Positions 34,293 through 41,282 of a stretch of 64,000 bases of DNA are shown here, piece by piece (position 1 is the first letter of the stretch; each line of letters opens with the position of its first letter). Both the position numbers and the translations under genes were made by a program. The notes under the pieces are model-generated. The model searched no databases. It was not told where the DNA came from and was given only the letters and a program-made list of their open reading frames with translations. This DNA is from Deltaproteobacteria bacterium (lineage in GTDB: Bacteria > Desulfobacterota > Desulfobacteria > Desulfobacterales > Desulfatibacillaceae): positions 1 to 64,000 of the forward strand of contig JACRLG010000017.1 in assembly GCA_016235345.1 (NCBI GenBank), in the 5' to 3' direction.

Positions 34293-34731
34293 AAAAAGGC
34301 CCGGCGGCACCGGGCTCAAGTTCACCCGTGTCAGGGACTTCGGCCTTATCCCAAAACGTCTGATCGAAGAGGTGAAGCCCAGGGAATGCGACCCGGAAGC
34401 CATTTACGCCTGGGGGCCCTCCATCTGCGCCGACCCGCGCACCATCCTGGGGGTTTTCGCGGACCGCGAGGCCCTGGTCCGGGGCTTTTTGTGGGCCACC
34501 TTAAACCCCCTGGACCGCCGCATCCACGTTCAGATGCTTTCGGTGGACGAGGAATTCCGGGGCCGGGGCATCGTTCGTGAGGCCAAGGGGATCCTCGACC
34601 GGGTGAAGCGGGAAACCGGGGCCGTGGGCCTGGTTTTCCGAACAATAAGGCCGGAGTTGTTCACGGGGCTGGGATTCATCCGAAGCGAAACTCTCATCAT
34701 GGAGGAAAAACAAGATGGGCGGAGTAAGTGA
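34276..34731 (+). CDS. GNAT-like acetyltransferase-fold phage protein
   Basis: A 151-aa protein from MSRPRKKRPGGTGLKFTRVR. A basic N-terminus precedes a GNAT core: strand VRGFLWATLNPLDRRIHVQMLSVDEEFRGRGIVREAKGILDRVKRETGAVGLVFRTIRPELFTGLGFI. The RGRG segment is the acetyl-CoA pyrophosphate loop pattern (usually RGxGxG/A). GNAT-fold proteins occur in the late regions of several podoviruses. Substrate unknown. It overlaps both neighbours. Confidence 0.65.
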   Translation: MSRPRKKRPGGTGLKFTRVRDFGLIPKRLIEEVKPRECDPEAIYAWGPSICADPRTILGVFADREALVRGFLWATLNPLDRRIHVQMLSVDEEFRGRGIVREAKGILDRVKRETGAVGLVFRTIRPELFTGLGFIRSETLIMEEKQDGRSK

Positions 34732-35509
34732 TTTCCTTTTCGGTTCGAGCGGTTCCCCGCGCCAGACCGGCACGGCGGACCTTCTTACCGGCTCCCAGAA
34801 GGACCTTTTCGAAAAACTTCTGGCCTTTGCCGGAAACAGCGTCGGAACCGGGCTTTCACCCTACGGCGGAGAGCTTTCAGCCGGGGCCTCCCCCCTCGAG
34901 AGCCAGAGTTTCGACGCTATAGACACCATGCTTTCGGGCGGCGGAATCCTGGGCCAGGGCCGGGACGCCCTTTCCGGGCTTTTATCGGACTTCGACCCTA
35001 CGGAAGCCTCGTCAACCTGGCGGGCAACCGTGGGAGACCCCATGATGGACGCCTGGCAGGACGAGATTCTGCCCAAAATCAAAGAGGAGTTCATAGCCCT
35101 GGGCGCGGGCTCCTCCGGGGCCGCCAACAGGGCCATAGCCGGTTCCGGGGAGGACCTTGCCGAAAGCATGGGATCGAATCTCGCCCGGTTCCTCTTCGAC
35201 GCGGGCGAGGCCCACAAAAACCGCCAGGCCACGGCGGCGGACGAGGCCCTTTCCTACGCGGCGACTCCGGTGCAGCTTGGCCTTTCCGCCGGGGCCGCAC
35301 AGCGCGGCATCGGCCAGGACGCCCTTTCCGCCGACTACCAGGAGTGGCTGCGCACCCGCGCCGAAAACAACCCGGCCCTGGCTCTGGCCATGAACCTTCT
35401 GGGGGTGAGGTCCTTCCAGCCTATCATCGATGAAGGAAAGGAAACCGAAAGCGCCTCGGCCCTTAAGGAGTTGGCGAGTATTTTCAACGTGTTCAAGCTG
35501 GCCAAGTAA
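34715..35509 (+). CDS. Putative virion internal/DNA-ejection protein
   Basis: A 264-aa protein from MGGVSDFLFGSSGSPRQTGT. It is Gly/Ala/Ser-rich, with helices such as DAWQDEILPKIKEEFIALGAGSSGAANRAIAGSGEDLAESMG and AATPVQLGLSAGAAQRGIGQDALSADYQEWLRTRAENNPALALAMNLLG. This composition and position (after the hub, before lysis) resemble ejection proteins of podoviruses. No enzymatic motif seen. Confidence 0.5.
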   Translation: MGGVSDFLFGSSGSPRQTGTADLLTGSQKDLFEKLLAFAGNSVGTGLSPYGGELSAGASPLESQSFDAIDTMLSGGGILGQGRDALSGLLSDFDPTEASSTWRATVGDPMMDAWQDEILPKIKEEFIALGAGSSGAANRAIAGSGEDLAESMGSNLARFLFDAGEAHKNRQATAADEALSYAATPVQLGLSAGAAQRGIGQDALSADYQEWLRTRAENNPALALAMNLLGVRSFQPIIDEGKETESASALKELASIFNVFKLAK

Positions 35510-35553
35510 GGGTGCTGTCAGAACTTCAACCAACAGACAGGCAGGAGGAGTCC

Positions 35554-35985
35554 ATGAAACGCCTTTTCACCATTTTTTCCGCCCTTTTCGTTCTCGCTCT
35601 TTTCACGGCCTTGCCCGCCCTTGCCGGGGACACGAACGCCGTCACCATCGCCGACGGCGAAACGGCGGTGGCCGCAGGCCATTCCTATTCCCCGGTCACC
35701 ATCAACACCGAGGGTCTCGAAGGCTTCTTCGCCCTTCAAGGCCAAATCGAGGGCGGCGGCGCGGCCAGGATCGAGTACCAAACCAGCGCCGACGGCGCAG
35801 CCTTCACCGAGCCCCAGGGAGCGCGGGACATAATCGAGGGCTTCACCGCCACGAGCGGCCCGGCCTCGGACGGAAGGTTCTACGTGCAGTTTACGCCGGA
35901 TTTCTGCCGCTATCTCAAAATCGTCATAACCGAGACCGGCGGAGTCAGCTCCATCACCCCATCCGTCACCCTTTTGAAAAGGTAG
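35554..35985 (+). CDS. Secreted protein in the phage module, 143 aa
   Basis: MKRLFTIFSALFVLALFTAL with the cleavage context PALAGD is a clear Sec signal peptide. The mature part is beta-rich (AVAAGHSYSPVTINTEGLEGFFALQGQIEGG...YVQFTPDFCRYLKIVITE). AGGAGG precedes the ATG. Family not recognised. It is the first of four consecutive proteins with signal peptides located between the putative internal virion protein and the lysis genes. Confidence 0.65.
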   Translation: MKRLFTIFSALFVLALFTALPALAGDTNAVTIADGETAVAAGHSYSPVTINTEGLEGFFALQGQIEGGGAARIEYQTSADGAAFTEPQGARDIIEGFTATSGPASDGRFYVQFTPDFCRYLKIVITETGGVSSITPSVTLLKR

Positions 35986-35995
35986 GGAGGCTTTC

Positions 35996-36472
35996 ATGAA
36001 AACACTCTACGCAATCATGGCTGCGGCCCTGGCCTGCCTTCTTCTTCTGGCCTTCGCCGGAAACGCCCCTGCGGGCTGGAACGGAAACGGCGGGTGGAAG
36101 GGGCCGGAGCGCTCAAAAAGCGTGGCTTTCCAGATCGACCCCGCCTCCACCGCCTCCACCCTTGGATCGGGCAAGGCCGCCTTCACGGTGCCGGACTGGA
36201 TGGGCGGCTGGACCCTGGCTTCGGCCGACTGCCGGGTCTACACGCCGGGATCGGGAACCGGGAGCCTGGACGTAAGCGTTTCGCGCCGCACTTCCTCCTC
36301 CGAGGCCCTCATGTACAGCGCCACCGTGGCCACGGGCTACACCGGCTGGCACGAGACGGCCACGCCCGCCAACTGCGCGGTTCTGCCGGGCGACCTTGTC
36401 ACCGTGGGGGTCACCCGGATTCACTCCACGCCCTCGAAGGGGCTGTGGGTCACCCTCACTTTCGTTCCTTAA
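35996..36472 (+). CDS. Secreted protein in the phage module, 158 aa
   Basis: MKTLYAIMAAALACLLLLAF followed by AGNAPAGW is a typical signal peptide. The mature region is Gly/Ser/Thr-rich and beta-like (KAAFTVPDWMGGWTLASADCRVYTPGSGTGSLDVSVSRRTSSSEALMYSATVA) with two Cys that could pair. It follows the previous gene after 10 nt. Stop directly abuts a palindromic element. No family recognised. Confidence 0.6.
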   Translation: MKTLYAIMAAALACLLLLAFAGNAPAGWNGNGGWKGPERSKSVAFQIDPASTASTLGSGKAAFTVPDWMGGWTLASADCRVYTPGSGTGSLDVSVSRRTSSSEALMYSATVATGYTGWHETATPANCAVLPGDLVTVGVTRIHSTPSKGLWVTLTFVP

Positions 36473-36593
36473 CAGGCGGCCTGGAAGCGCGATCTGCTGT
36501 GTCAGACTTCGCAGGGCGGTCCGCCACGTACGAAAAGTACGCTTGCTCCCGCCCTGCTCGTCTTCCTTGCATCTCATCGCTTTCAGACCGCCT
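36473..36593 (-). repeat. Dispersed palindromic element, copy 8 (inside phage module)
   Basis: Starts CAGGCGGCCTGGAAGCGCGA immediately after the TAA, centre CACGTACGAAAAGTACGCTT, end CATCTCATCGCTTTCAGACC. Same gene-relative orientation as the others. Confidence 0.85.
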
Positions 36594-36667
36594 TTCCGCG
36601 TAGCCGGAAAAGAAAAAGGCAAGGCCGCCTTGCCGAATGCAAAACCTTTTTCATCAGGAGGATCATC

Positions 36668-37177
36668 ATGAAAATGAATTTCATCCGATCCGTTCTTGTC
36701 GGCCTTTTCATGGGAGCTGCGGCGTTCTTCGCCATTGTTCCCGGCGGATACTGCACAGAGCCCTGCTTCGACTGCCTTATAAGGGCCACGGACGAGGCGG
36801 AGGGCGTGAATCCGTCCGCCCGGTCCCTGGCCGGGGACATCATAGCCTGCCGCCCGGAAGGCTGGGCCTGGGGAAGAAAGGAAACAGGCCCGGATTACAG
36901 AATTGTCCGAATATGCGGTCTTGATTCACAGGGGGCGGAACTTCTCTGCGTTCCGCTCACCGGCCCGGACGGGCTGATAGCCGCGCCCCGCCGCTTTTCG
37001 GTGGATTTCACCGACCCGCTGATAAGCGGCGGCGGCGAAATCGACGCCTCAACCCACGCCGTCATCATCGACAGGTCACGCGCCTTGCGCGTCACGGCCA
37101 CAGGCGCGAAGGACGCGGCGCTTATAAGCATGGCCGAAGATGCGGCGGATTTCGATCTTACGGGAGGAGGACAATGA
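36668..37177 (+). CDS. Secreted protein in the phage module, 169 aa
   Basis: N-terminal signal segment MKMNFIRSVLVGLFMGAAAF through VPGGYCTEP. The mature part begins with CFDCLIRATDEAEG and is mixed alpha/beta. It ends FDLTGGGQ and overlaps the next gene by ATGA, indicating coupled translation with the following large secreted protein. Family not recognised. Confidence 0.6.
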   Translation: MKMNFIRSVLVGLFMGAAAFFAIVPGGYCTEPCFDCLIRATDEAEGVNPSARSLAGDIIACRPEGWAWGRKETGPDYRIVRICGLDSQGAELLCVPLTGPDGLIAAPRRFSVDFTDPLISGGGEIDASTHAVIIDRSRALRVTATGAKDAALISMAEDAADFDLTGGGQ

Positions 37178-38187
37178 AACGCTCACTTTGCATCTTTCTG
37201 GCGGCCCTTTTCCTTGCGTGGACCGCAGAGCCCCTCTGTGCCGATTCCTCCCGCAGGCTGCCCGCGATCTACAGCGTGTCCACCTTCGGCGGATCCACGC
37301 GGGACTACACCACCCTCGCGGCCTGGGAATCGGACACCGACAACAACCTCACCGAGGGCGGAATCGGCGCGCAGACCTGCGGACAGGTGCTCGACTGCTA
37401 CCCGGATTCAGCCAGCTACGACCAGCGCGTGACCCTCATGGGAGCCACCGCCAACGCGGGCTATTTCCGGGTGATCCGGGCGGCTCCGGGCCATGAAAGG
37501 CAGGTGGTCTTCGATTACACGGGGGCCCTGGGCACCTACGAGGGCGTGATCTGCGTGAACGGCGAAAGCTACGCGGGCATTTACGACCTCGTGATAAGGC
37601 ACCACGTAAACCAGGACAACATCACCAAGGACCTGTTTTTCCAGTCGAATCCATACGCCTGCCGGGTGGTGGGCTGCGTTGCGGGACCCTCGGAAAACGC
37701 CAACCCGACAGGGGTGGGCGGGGCCCAGACCTACAACGGCAGGGCCGTTTTCATCAACACAACCTTTCTGGGCAACAACACCGGCGTGGAATACGGGATC
37801 ATCGCCGGAACCGCCGACACAGCCGCCTACAACTGCGTTTTCTACGGCTGGAGCACCGGCTGGTACGGGGCCGCAGCAGGCTCTTTCGCCAAGAATTCGA
37901 TTTTCCAGACGAACGGCGCTGATTTTTATTCCAACACCCCGGCCCTCACCACCTGCATCTACAGCGGCCACGGGACAGCCAGTTTCGTTGACCCGGCCAG
38001 CGGGAATTTCCGCCTTGCCGACAGCGACACAAACGCAAGGGACCAGGGGACGAACCTGTCGGCTGACACGGTGTTCGCATTCACGGACGATTTCGACGGC
38101 GACGCCCGGCCTTACGGCTCCGCCTGGGACATAGGGGTCGACGAGTGGACAGCCCCCACGGCCCTGGTGAGCATCCCGGTTTTTTGA
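37174..38187 (+). CDS. Secreted beta-helix-like protein in the phage module, 337 aa
   Basis: MKRSLCIFLAALFLAWTAEP with LCADSS is a signal peptide. The mature sequence reads STFGGSTRDYTTLAAWESDTDNNL, ICVNGESYAGIYDLVIRHHVNQDN, YNGRAVFINTTFLGNNTGVEYGIIAG, AAYNCVFYGWSTGWYG and AKNSIFQTNGADFYSNTPALTTCIYSG, a series of short strands with Asn ladders typical of right-handed parallel beta-helix proteins. It ends with DFDGDARPYGSAWDIGVDEW, a motif seen at the end of such secreted proteins. Adhesion or glycan interaction is possible but not shown. Confidence 0.65.
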   Translation: MKRSLCIFLAALFLAWTAEPLCADSSRRLPAIYSVSTFGGSTRDYTTLAAWESDTDNNLTEGGIGAQTCGQVLDCYPDSASYDQRVTLMGATANAGYFRVIRAAPGHERQVVFDYTGALGTYEGVICVNGESYAGIYDLVIRHHVNQDNITKDLFFQSNPYACRVVGCVAGPSENANPTGVGGAQTYNGRAVFINTTFLGNNTGVEYGIIAGTADTAAYNCVFYGWSTGWYGAAAGSFAKNSIFQTNGADFYSNTPALTTCIYSGHGTASFVDPASGNFRLADSDTNARDQGTNLSADTVFAFTDDFDGDARPYGSAWDIGVDEWTAPTALVSIPVF

Positions 38188-38215
38188 CGATTTCAACCAA
38201 AAGGAGATCGAACAC

Positions 38216-38479
38216 ATGGAAGATCAGGTTGCGGGAATAGCCGCAGGCGCTCTTGCCTTCGCATCCGCCGTGGGCCTTGCCCTGGTGAAGCTGGGGGTCC
38301 TGCCCCTTTCCGCTCCCAGGGGCGGGGCCTCCTGCCCGGACGAGGACTGCAAAAAGGAGATGGTCCGAAGCATGGAAAAGCTGGACGCCCTGGAAAACCA
38401 GGTGTTCGGGGTCATCGCCCCCAAGCTCGACCGCATCGCCGAAGACGTGGCCTTCATGCGGGGCCGCCTGGAAAACTGA
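38216..38479 (+). CDS. Small membrane-anchored protein with coiled coil (spanin- or holin-accessory-like)
   Basis: An 87-aa protein from MEDQVAGIAAGALAFASAVG. A membrane helix covers about 5-27, followed by KKEMVRSMEKLDALENQVFGVIAPKLDRIAEDVAFMRGRL, an amphipathic helix. It sits directly before the lysozyme gene, as accessory lysis proteins do. AAGGAG precedes the start. Confidence 0.55.
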   Translation: MEDQVAGIAAGALAFASAVGLALVKLGVLPLSAPRGGASCPDEDCKKEMVRSMEKLDALENQVFGVIAPKLDRIAEDVAFMRGRLEN

Positions 38480-38507
38480 TCGTAACCCACGGAAAAGGAG
38501 GTGAAAA

Positions 38508-38954
38508 ATGGATCACGGAGAGGCTTTGATCAAGCGGCACGAGGGCTTCAGCGAGCGGGTCTATATCGACACGGTGGGCGTCCCCACCGTGGGCTGGGGC
38601 CACGCCCTCCACGAGGGCTCGCCCTTTCCCGAATCCGCGTCGCGCATTCTCTTCGACCAGGATTACCACAGGGCCAAAATGGCGGTGGCCGGGCTCGCGG
38701 CGGACGGCCTCATACCTTCCGACCTGGACGAGGTCAGAAGGGCGGTCCTGGTGAACATGGCCTTCAACCTTGGGGCGGCGGGCCTGCGAAAATTCAAGGG
38801 AACCCTTGGGGCCGTGAAGCGCCGGGATTTCAAGGCTGCGGCGGGCGGCATGAGGGCGAGCCTCTGGGCCCGGCAGGTGGGCAAAAGGGCCGGAGAGCTG
38901 TGCGCCATGATGGAGTCGGGCGCATGGCCCGCGTATCTGAATCAGCCTGTCTAA
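38508..38954 (+). CDS. Phage lysozyme (GH24, T4-type)
   Basis: A 148-aa muramidase, cleaving peptidoglycan N-acetylmuramyl linkages. The catalytic set appears at the start: Glu12 in KRHEGF, Asp21 in VYIDTVG and Thr27 in PTVGWGH. The C-terminal lobe has VLVNMAFNLGAAGLRKFKGT and ASLWARQVGKRAGELCAMMESG. No signal peptide, so it probably depends on the holin. AAGGAGGTG lies upstream. The stop codon is inside a palindromic element that supplies the last three codons (Gln-Pro-Val-stop). Confidence 0.88.
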   Translation: MDHGEALIKRHEGFSERVYIDTVGVPTVGWGHALHEGSPFPESASRILFDQDYHRAKMAVAGLAADGLIPSDLDEVRRAVLVNMAFNLGAAGLRKFKGTLGAVKRRDFKAAAGGMRASLWARQVGKRAGELCAMMESGAWPAYLNQPV

Positions 38955-39062
38955 AACGCGAATCGCTGTGTCAGGCTTCACAGCGCGGTCCGCCACGTAC
39001 GAAAAGTACGCTTGCTCCCGCGCCGTTCGCCTTCCTTGCGCTTCATCGTTTTATCCAGGCTT
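38943..39062 (-). repeat. Dispersed palindromic element, copy 9 (inside phage module)
   Basis: CAGCCTGTCTAAAACGCGAA at the start, centre CACGTACGAAAAGTACGCTT, end CTTCATCGTTTTATCCAGGC then TT. Its first bases encode the end of the lysozyme and its stop codon. Another TTTTTCAACAGGCTG half-motif follows at about 39072. Confidence 0.88.
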
Positions 39063-39178
39063 CATATCCAGCCTTTTTCAACAGGCTGATACGGCTTTCC
39101 GGGCTTCCAGGCGGGCGCTTCCGCCTGGAAGCCCGCAACCGGGCCGGTTTCGGCCCAAACCACCCAAAGGAGGACAAC

Positions 39179-39370
39179 ATGGATCAGAAAACAACGGCAA
39201 ATGCGGTAAAGGCGCTTTTGAAGACCAAGACCTTCTGGACCGGCGTGGCCGGGCTGGCCACCGCCACCGGCGCGGCCGCCGCGGGCGAGATGTCGATAGC
39301 CCAGGCCGTCCAGACGGCCATCACCTGCCTCATCGGCATCTTCCTCAGGAGCGGCATGATCAAAGCATAG
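39179..39370 (+). CDS. Holin-like small membrane protein
   Basis: A 63-aa protein from MDQKTTANAVKALLKTKTFW. Two hydrophobic stretches, TGVAGLATATGAAAAG and IAQAVQTAITCLIGIFLRSGMI, fit a small two-helix phage holin. AAAGGAGG precedes the ATG. It lies right after the lysozyme gene and ends the phage module; a hairpin follows at 39385-39421. Confidence 0.7.
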   Translation: MDQKTTANAVKALLKTKTFWTGVAGLATATGAAAAGEMSIAQAVQTAITCLIGIFLRSGMIKA

Positions 39371-39384
39371 CGGCATGAACCGCA

Positions 39385-39421
39385 GCCGGGCCGATCCTTC
39401 GCTATCAAGGGTCGGCCCGGC
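39385..39421 (+). terminator. Strong hairpin after the holin gene
   Basis: GCCGGGCCGATCC pairs with GGGTCGGCCCGGC (10 perfect pairs in the outer stem), loop about 11 nt. No T-run follows, so it may be Rho-assisted or an RNA-stability element. It separates the phage operon from the toxin-like gene. Confidence 0.45.
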
Positions 39422-39453
39422 AACCGGGGCATCGTAATCGGACGGGAACAAGG

Positions 39454-39483
39454 TTGACAACATGGTGTTTATCGTAGTTTAAT
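39454..39483 (+). promoter_or_regulatory. Candidate sigma-70 promoter for the toxin-like gene
   Basis: TTGACA (consensus), 18-nt spacer, TTTAAT (5/6), about 45 bp upstream of the start codon. The best promoter match noticed in the window; suggests transcription independent of the phage operon. Confidence 0.5.
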
Positions 39484-39528
39484 AAGTCAACTGATGCATG
39501 GGCTCACCATGCTGAAAGGGAGCTTGTC

Positions 39529-40428
39529 ATGCTGAATAATTCAGGGGCGTTAAACAACGTAATGGGGCTTTCCGGCGATCTGTTGCGTGATGAAATCGAA
39601 AAAATCATGGAACGCGCGGCCATTGCCAACAAACTGGGCAATCTCGACAGTTCCAAATTTGCCGATTACTCCTCGAAGGTCGTCAGGGGCGAGGATGAAC
39701 CCCCTTCAGTTCCCGAACCGGGCGGCGAAACGCGAAAAAACGTTCTCACGGCCTATCTCGATGACAATTCCGGCTCCCCTGCCGATTCAGGCCTCCTGCG
39801 GAAGCTGGAGGATGAAAGAGTTTATCCCGGGCTTGTCCGGGCGGTTGCGAATCATCCCGAACCGGACTACGTTGCGCAAAAAATCAACCGGCTCGCACAA
39901 AATTATAAAGGGGTAAATGAGGAAGAAAGTGATCGCCAACTGCTTGCCGGAATGGAAAGCGACATGGGCGGCTTTCTGACGGCCCCGTCCGAGCCGAAAG
40001 GATATGCGGATTATTTGCCCCAAAATAAGAGAGCGGATGAATTACTTGATGCAGCGCGCAAGGCGACAGACAGTTTGGCACGACAGGGCAAAATTTCATC
40101 AAACAGATTCATTAATCAGTATTCTAAAGATGTTTATTTGTTTGATGAATGGGAGTGGCCGCATAAACATCTTGGCATTCCCAAAACTGGTCTTGGGAAA
40201 CCTTATTACAGTTGTGTTGAACAGACTGAGCATGTAATAGGTGAATTGCAACCCAAATTTCCTGAATATGAATTCAAAATTATCTCAAGGCCATTTCATA
40301 CTTTTGGCATCGGAGTACCCAAAAACAAAGGATACCCTCATGTTATTATAGATCCATTAAAAGATTTATATGAACCATTCAATCCACCCTATTTGCCATA
40401 TACAAATCTTCTTATCCCGCAATCCTAA
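39529..40428 (+). CDS. Candidate toxin or effector with papain-like cysteine-protease-type C-terminus
   Basis: A 299-aa protein from MLNNSGALNNVMGLSGDLLR. The N-terminal ~170 residues are helical and polar without signal peptide or membrane helix. From about nt 40000 codon use becomes AT-rich and the C-terminal ~110 residues look like a separate domain. It has Cys229 at the start of a helix (YYSCVEQTEHVIGEL), His257 in a strand (HTFGIGVP) and Asp275 in VIIDPL, an order and spacing like Cys-His-Asp papain-fold toxins. The two AT-rich membrane paralogues that follow suggest immunity partners. No known family was recognised with certainty; the toxin role is inferred from architecture and context. 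Confidence 0.6.
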   Translation: MLNNSGALNNVMGLSGDLLRDEIEKIMERAAIANKLGNLDSSKFADYSSKVVRGEDEPPSVPEPGGETRKNVLTAYLDDNSGSPADSGLLRKLEDERVYPGLVRAVANHPEPDYVAQKINRLAQNYKGVNEEESDRQLLAGMESDMGGFLTAPSEPKGYADYLPQNKRADELLDAARKATDSLARQGKISSNRFINQYSKDVYLFDEWEWPHKHLGIPKTGLGKPYYSCVEQTEHVIGELQPKFPEYEFKIISRPFHTFGIGVPKNKGYPHVIIDPLKDLYEPFNPPYLPYTNLLIPQS

Positions 40429-40434
40429 AAATCG

Positions 40435-40477
40435 ATGTTCAGCCAAATATTAATTAAGTCAATATTTGGCTGAACAT
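40435..40477. repeat. Perfect 17-bp inverted repeat between toxin-like gene and membrane proteins
   Basis: ATGTTCAGCCAAATATT (40435-40451), loop AATTAAGTC, then the exact reverse complement (40461-40477). It begins 7 nt after the toxin-like stop and ends 5 nt before the next start codon. No T-run follows. It could be an attenuator setting the ratio of the two products, a processing site, an operator or a recombination site. Confidence 0.75.
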
Positions 40478-40482
40478 ACTCT

Positions 40483-41217
40483 ATGAAAGCGTGTATTATG
40501 AATTTACATATTTCGAAAAAATGCCTTATAGGATGGCTAATTATATTTGAAGGCTGTTTCTTTTTTATAAGATATTTAGCTGTTTCAATAATTATATATA
40601 GGTATGATAAAATACTTAATAGTAAAATATTATTAACTTCATTTAATGATTACATAATACTTTCTCCAATTTTTATATTTCAATTTTTTATTTTACTTTA
40701 TTTAGGTTTGAAACTAATTAGAAATAATATTTTGACAAGAAGGTTTTATGATTCGTGTTTATTTACATTATCAATTTTATCAATATCATATTTCATATTA
40801 TTGTTTAGTTATAATGAAGAATCAAATAATATCATTGAATACAGCTTACCATTATTTTTAATTACATTTATAATATTAAATATTGTAATTTCATTTATTT
40901 TATTTGATATGAATGATTATTCTTACAATAATAAAATTTCTACTATTAAAAAACCATTTGACGAAAAATTAGGCTTTTTTTTTACTGTTAACCATATATT
41001 GGCTTTATACTCGGTTTTTAATTATATAAATGGATACGGTTATTTTTCACTATATATAGGTTCTTTTTTATGTATAATAATGACAATAATTTACTTTATC
41101 GGAAAATTGACTTTCCTTAATGGCTATGATGAGTTGCATCTTTGGATAACTTTTAGGCCTGTTATTTATTATACAATAGCATCGACAGTTCTGGTTTGCC
41201 TTTATTTTATGTTATGA
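40483..41217 (+). CDS. Polytopic membrane protein, putative immunity protein A
   Basis: A 244-aa, very AT-rich gene. About seven hydrophobic helices (for example LIGWLIIFEGCFFFIRYLAV, IFIFQFFILLYLGLKLI, YIGSFLCIIMTIIYFIGKL) and the conserved ending YDELHLWITFRP...VLVCLYF. It is a paralogue of the next protein by that ending and by helix pattern. No ribosome-binding site is obvious; a second ATG at 40498 is possible. Membrane immunity proteins commonly protect against membrane- or periplasm-acting toxins, but this is inference. Confidence 0.7.
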   Translation: MKACIMNLHISKKCLIGWLIIFEGCFFFIRYLAVSIIIYRYDKILNSKILLTSFNDYIILSPIFIFQFFILLYLGLKLIRNNILTRRFYDSCLFTLSILSISYFILLFSYNEESNNIIEYSLPLFLITFIILNIVISFILFDMNDYSYNNKISTIKKPFDEKLGFFFTVNHILALYSVFNYINGYGYFSLYIGSFLCIIMTIIYFIGKLTFLNGYDELHLWITFRPVIYYTIASTVLVCLYFML

Positions 41218-41282
41218 ACCCGTTTTTATAATAAGGTGAACGTTTAAAACAAACATAAGTTGTGATCAAATCGGAGTGGGCT

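Larger units (their letters stand above)
23680..39370 (+). mobile_element. Podovirus-like head, packaging and lysis module (prophage remnant or domesticated particle cluster)
   Basis: About 15.7 kb with all genes on the plus strand. Order: acidic protein, small and large terminase, P22-like portal, scaffold-like, N4-gp56-type capsid, adaptor-like, structural proteins, putative internal protein, secreted proteins, membrane/coiled-coil protein, lysozyme, holin-like. There is no integrase, repressor, replication gene, head protease or recognised tail tube/sheath within it or next to it. The same palindromic elements as in the chromosome occur between its genes. Genome edges and att sites were not found. 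Confidence 0.7.

Noticed and set aside
35554-38187. Secreted proteins as type VI/contractile tail components
   Set aside because: No sheath, tube, baseplate or spike motif anywhere in the module; signal peptides argue against it.
39529-40428. Toxin-like protein as a phage tail or lysis protein
   Set aside because: No membrane helix or muramidase motif; composition shift and separate promoter set it apart from the phage operon.
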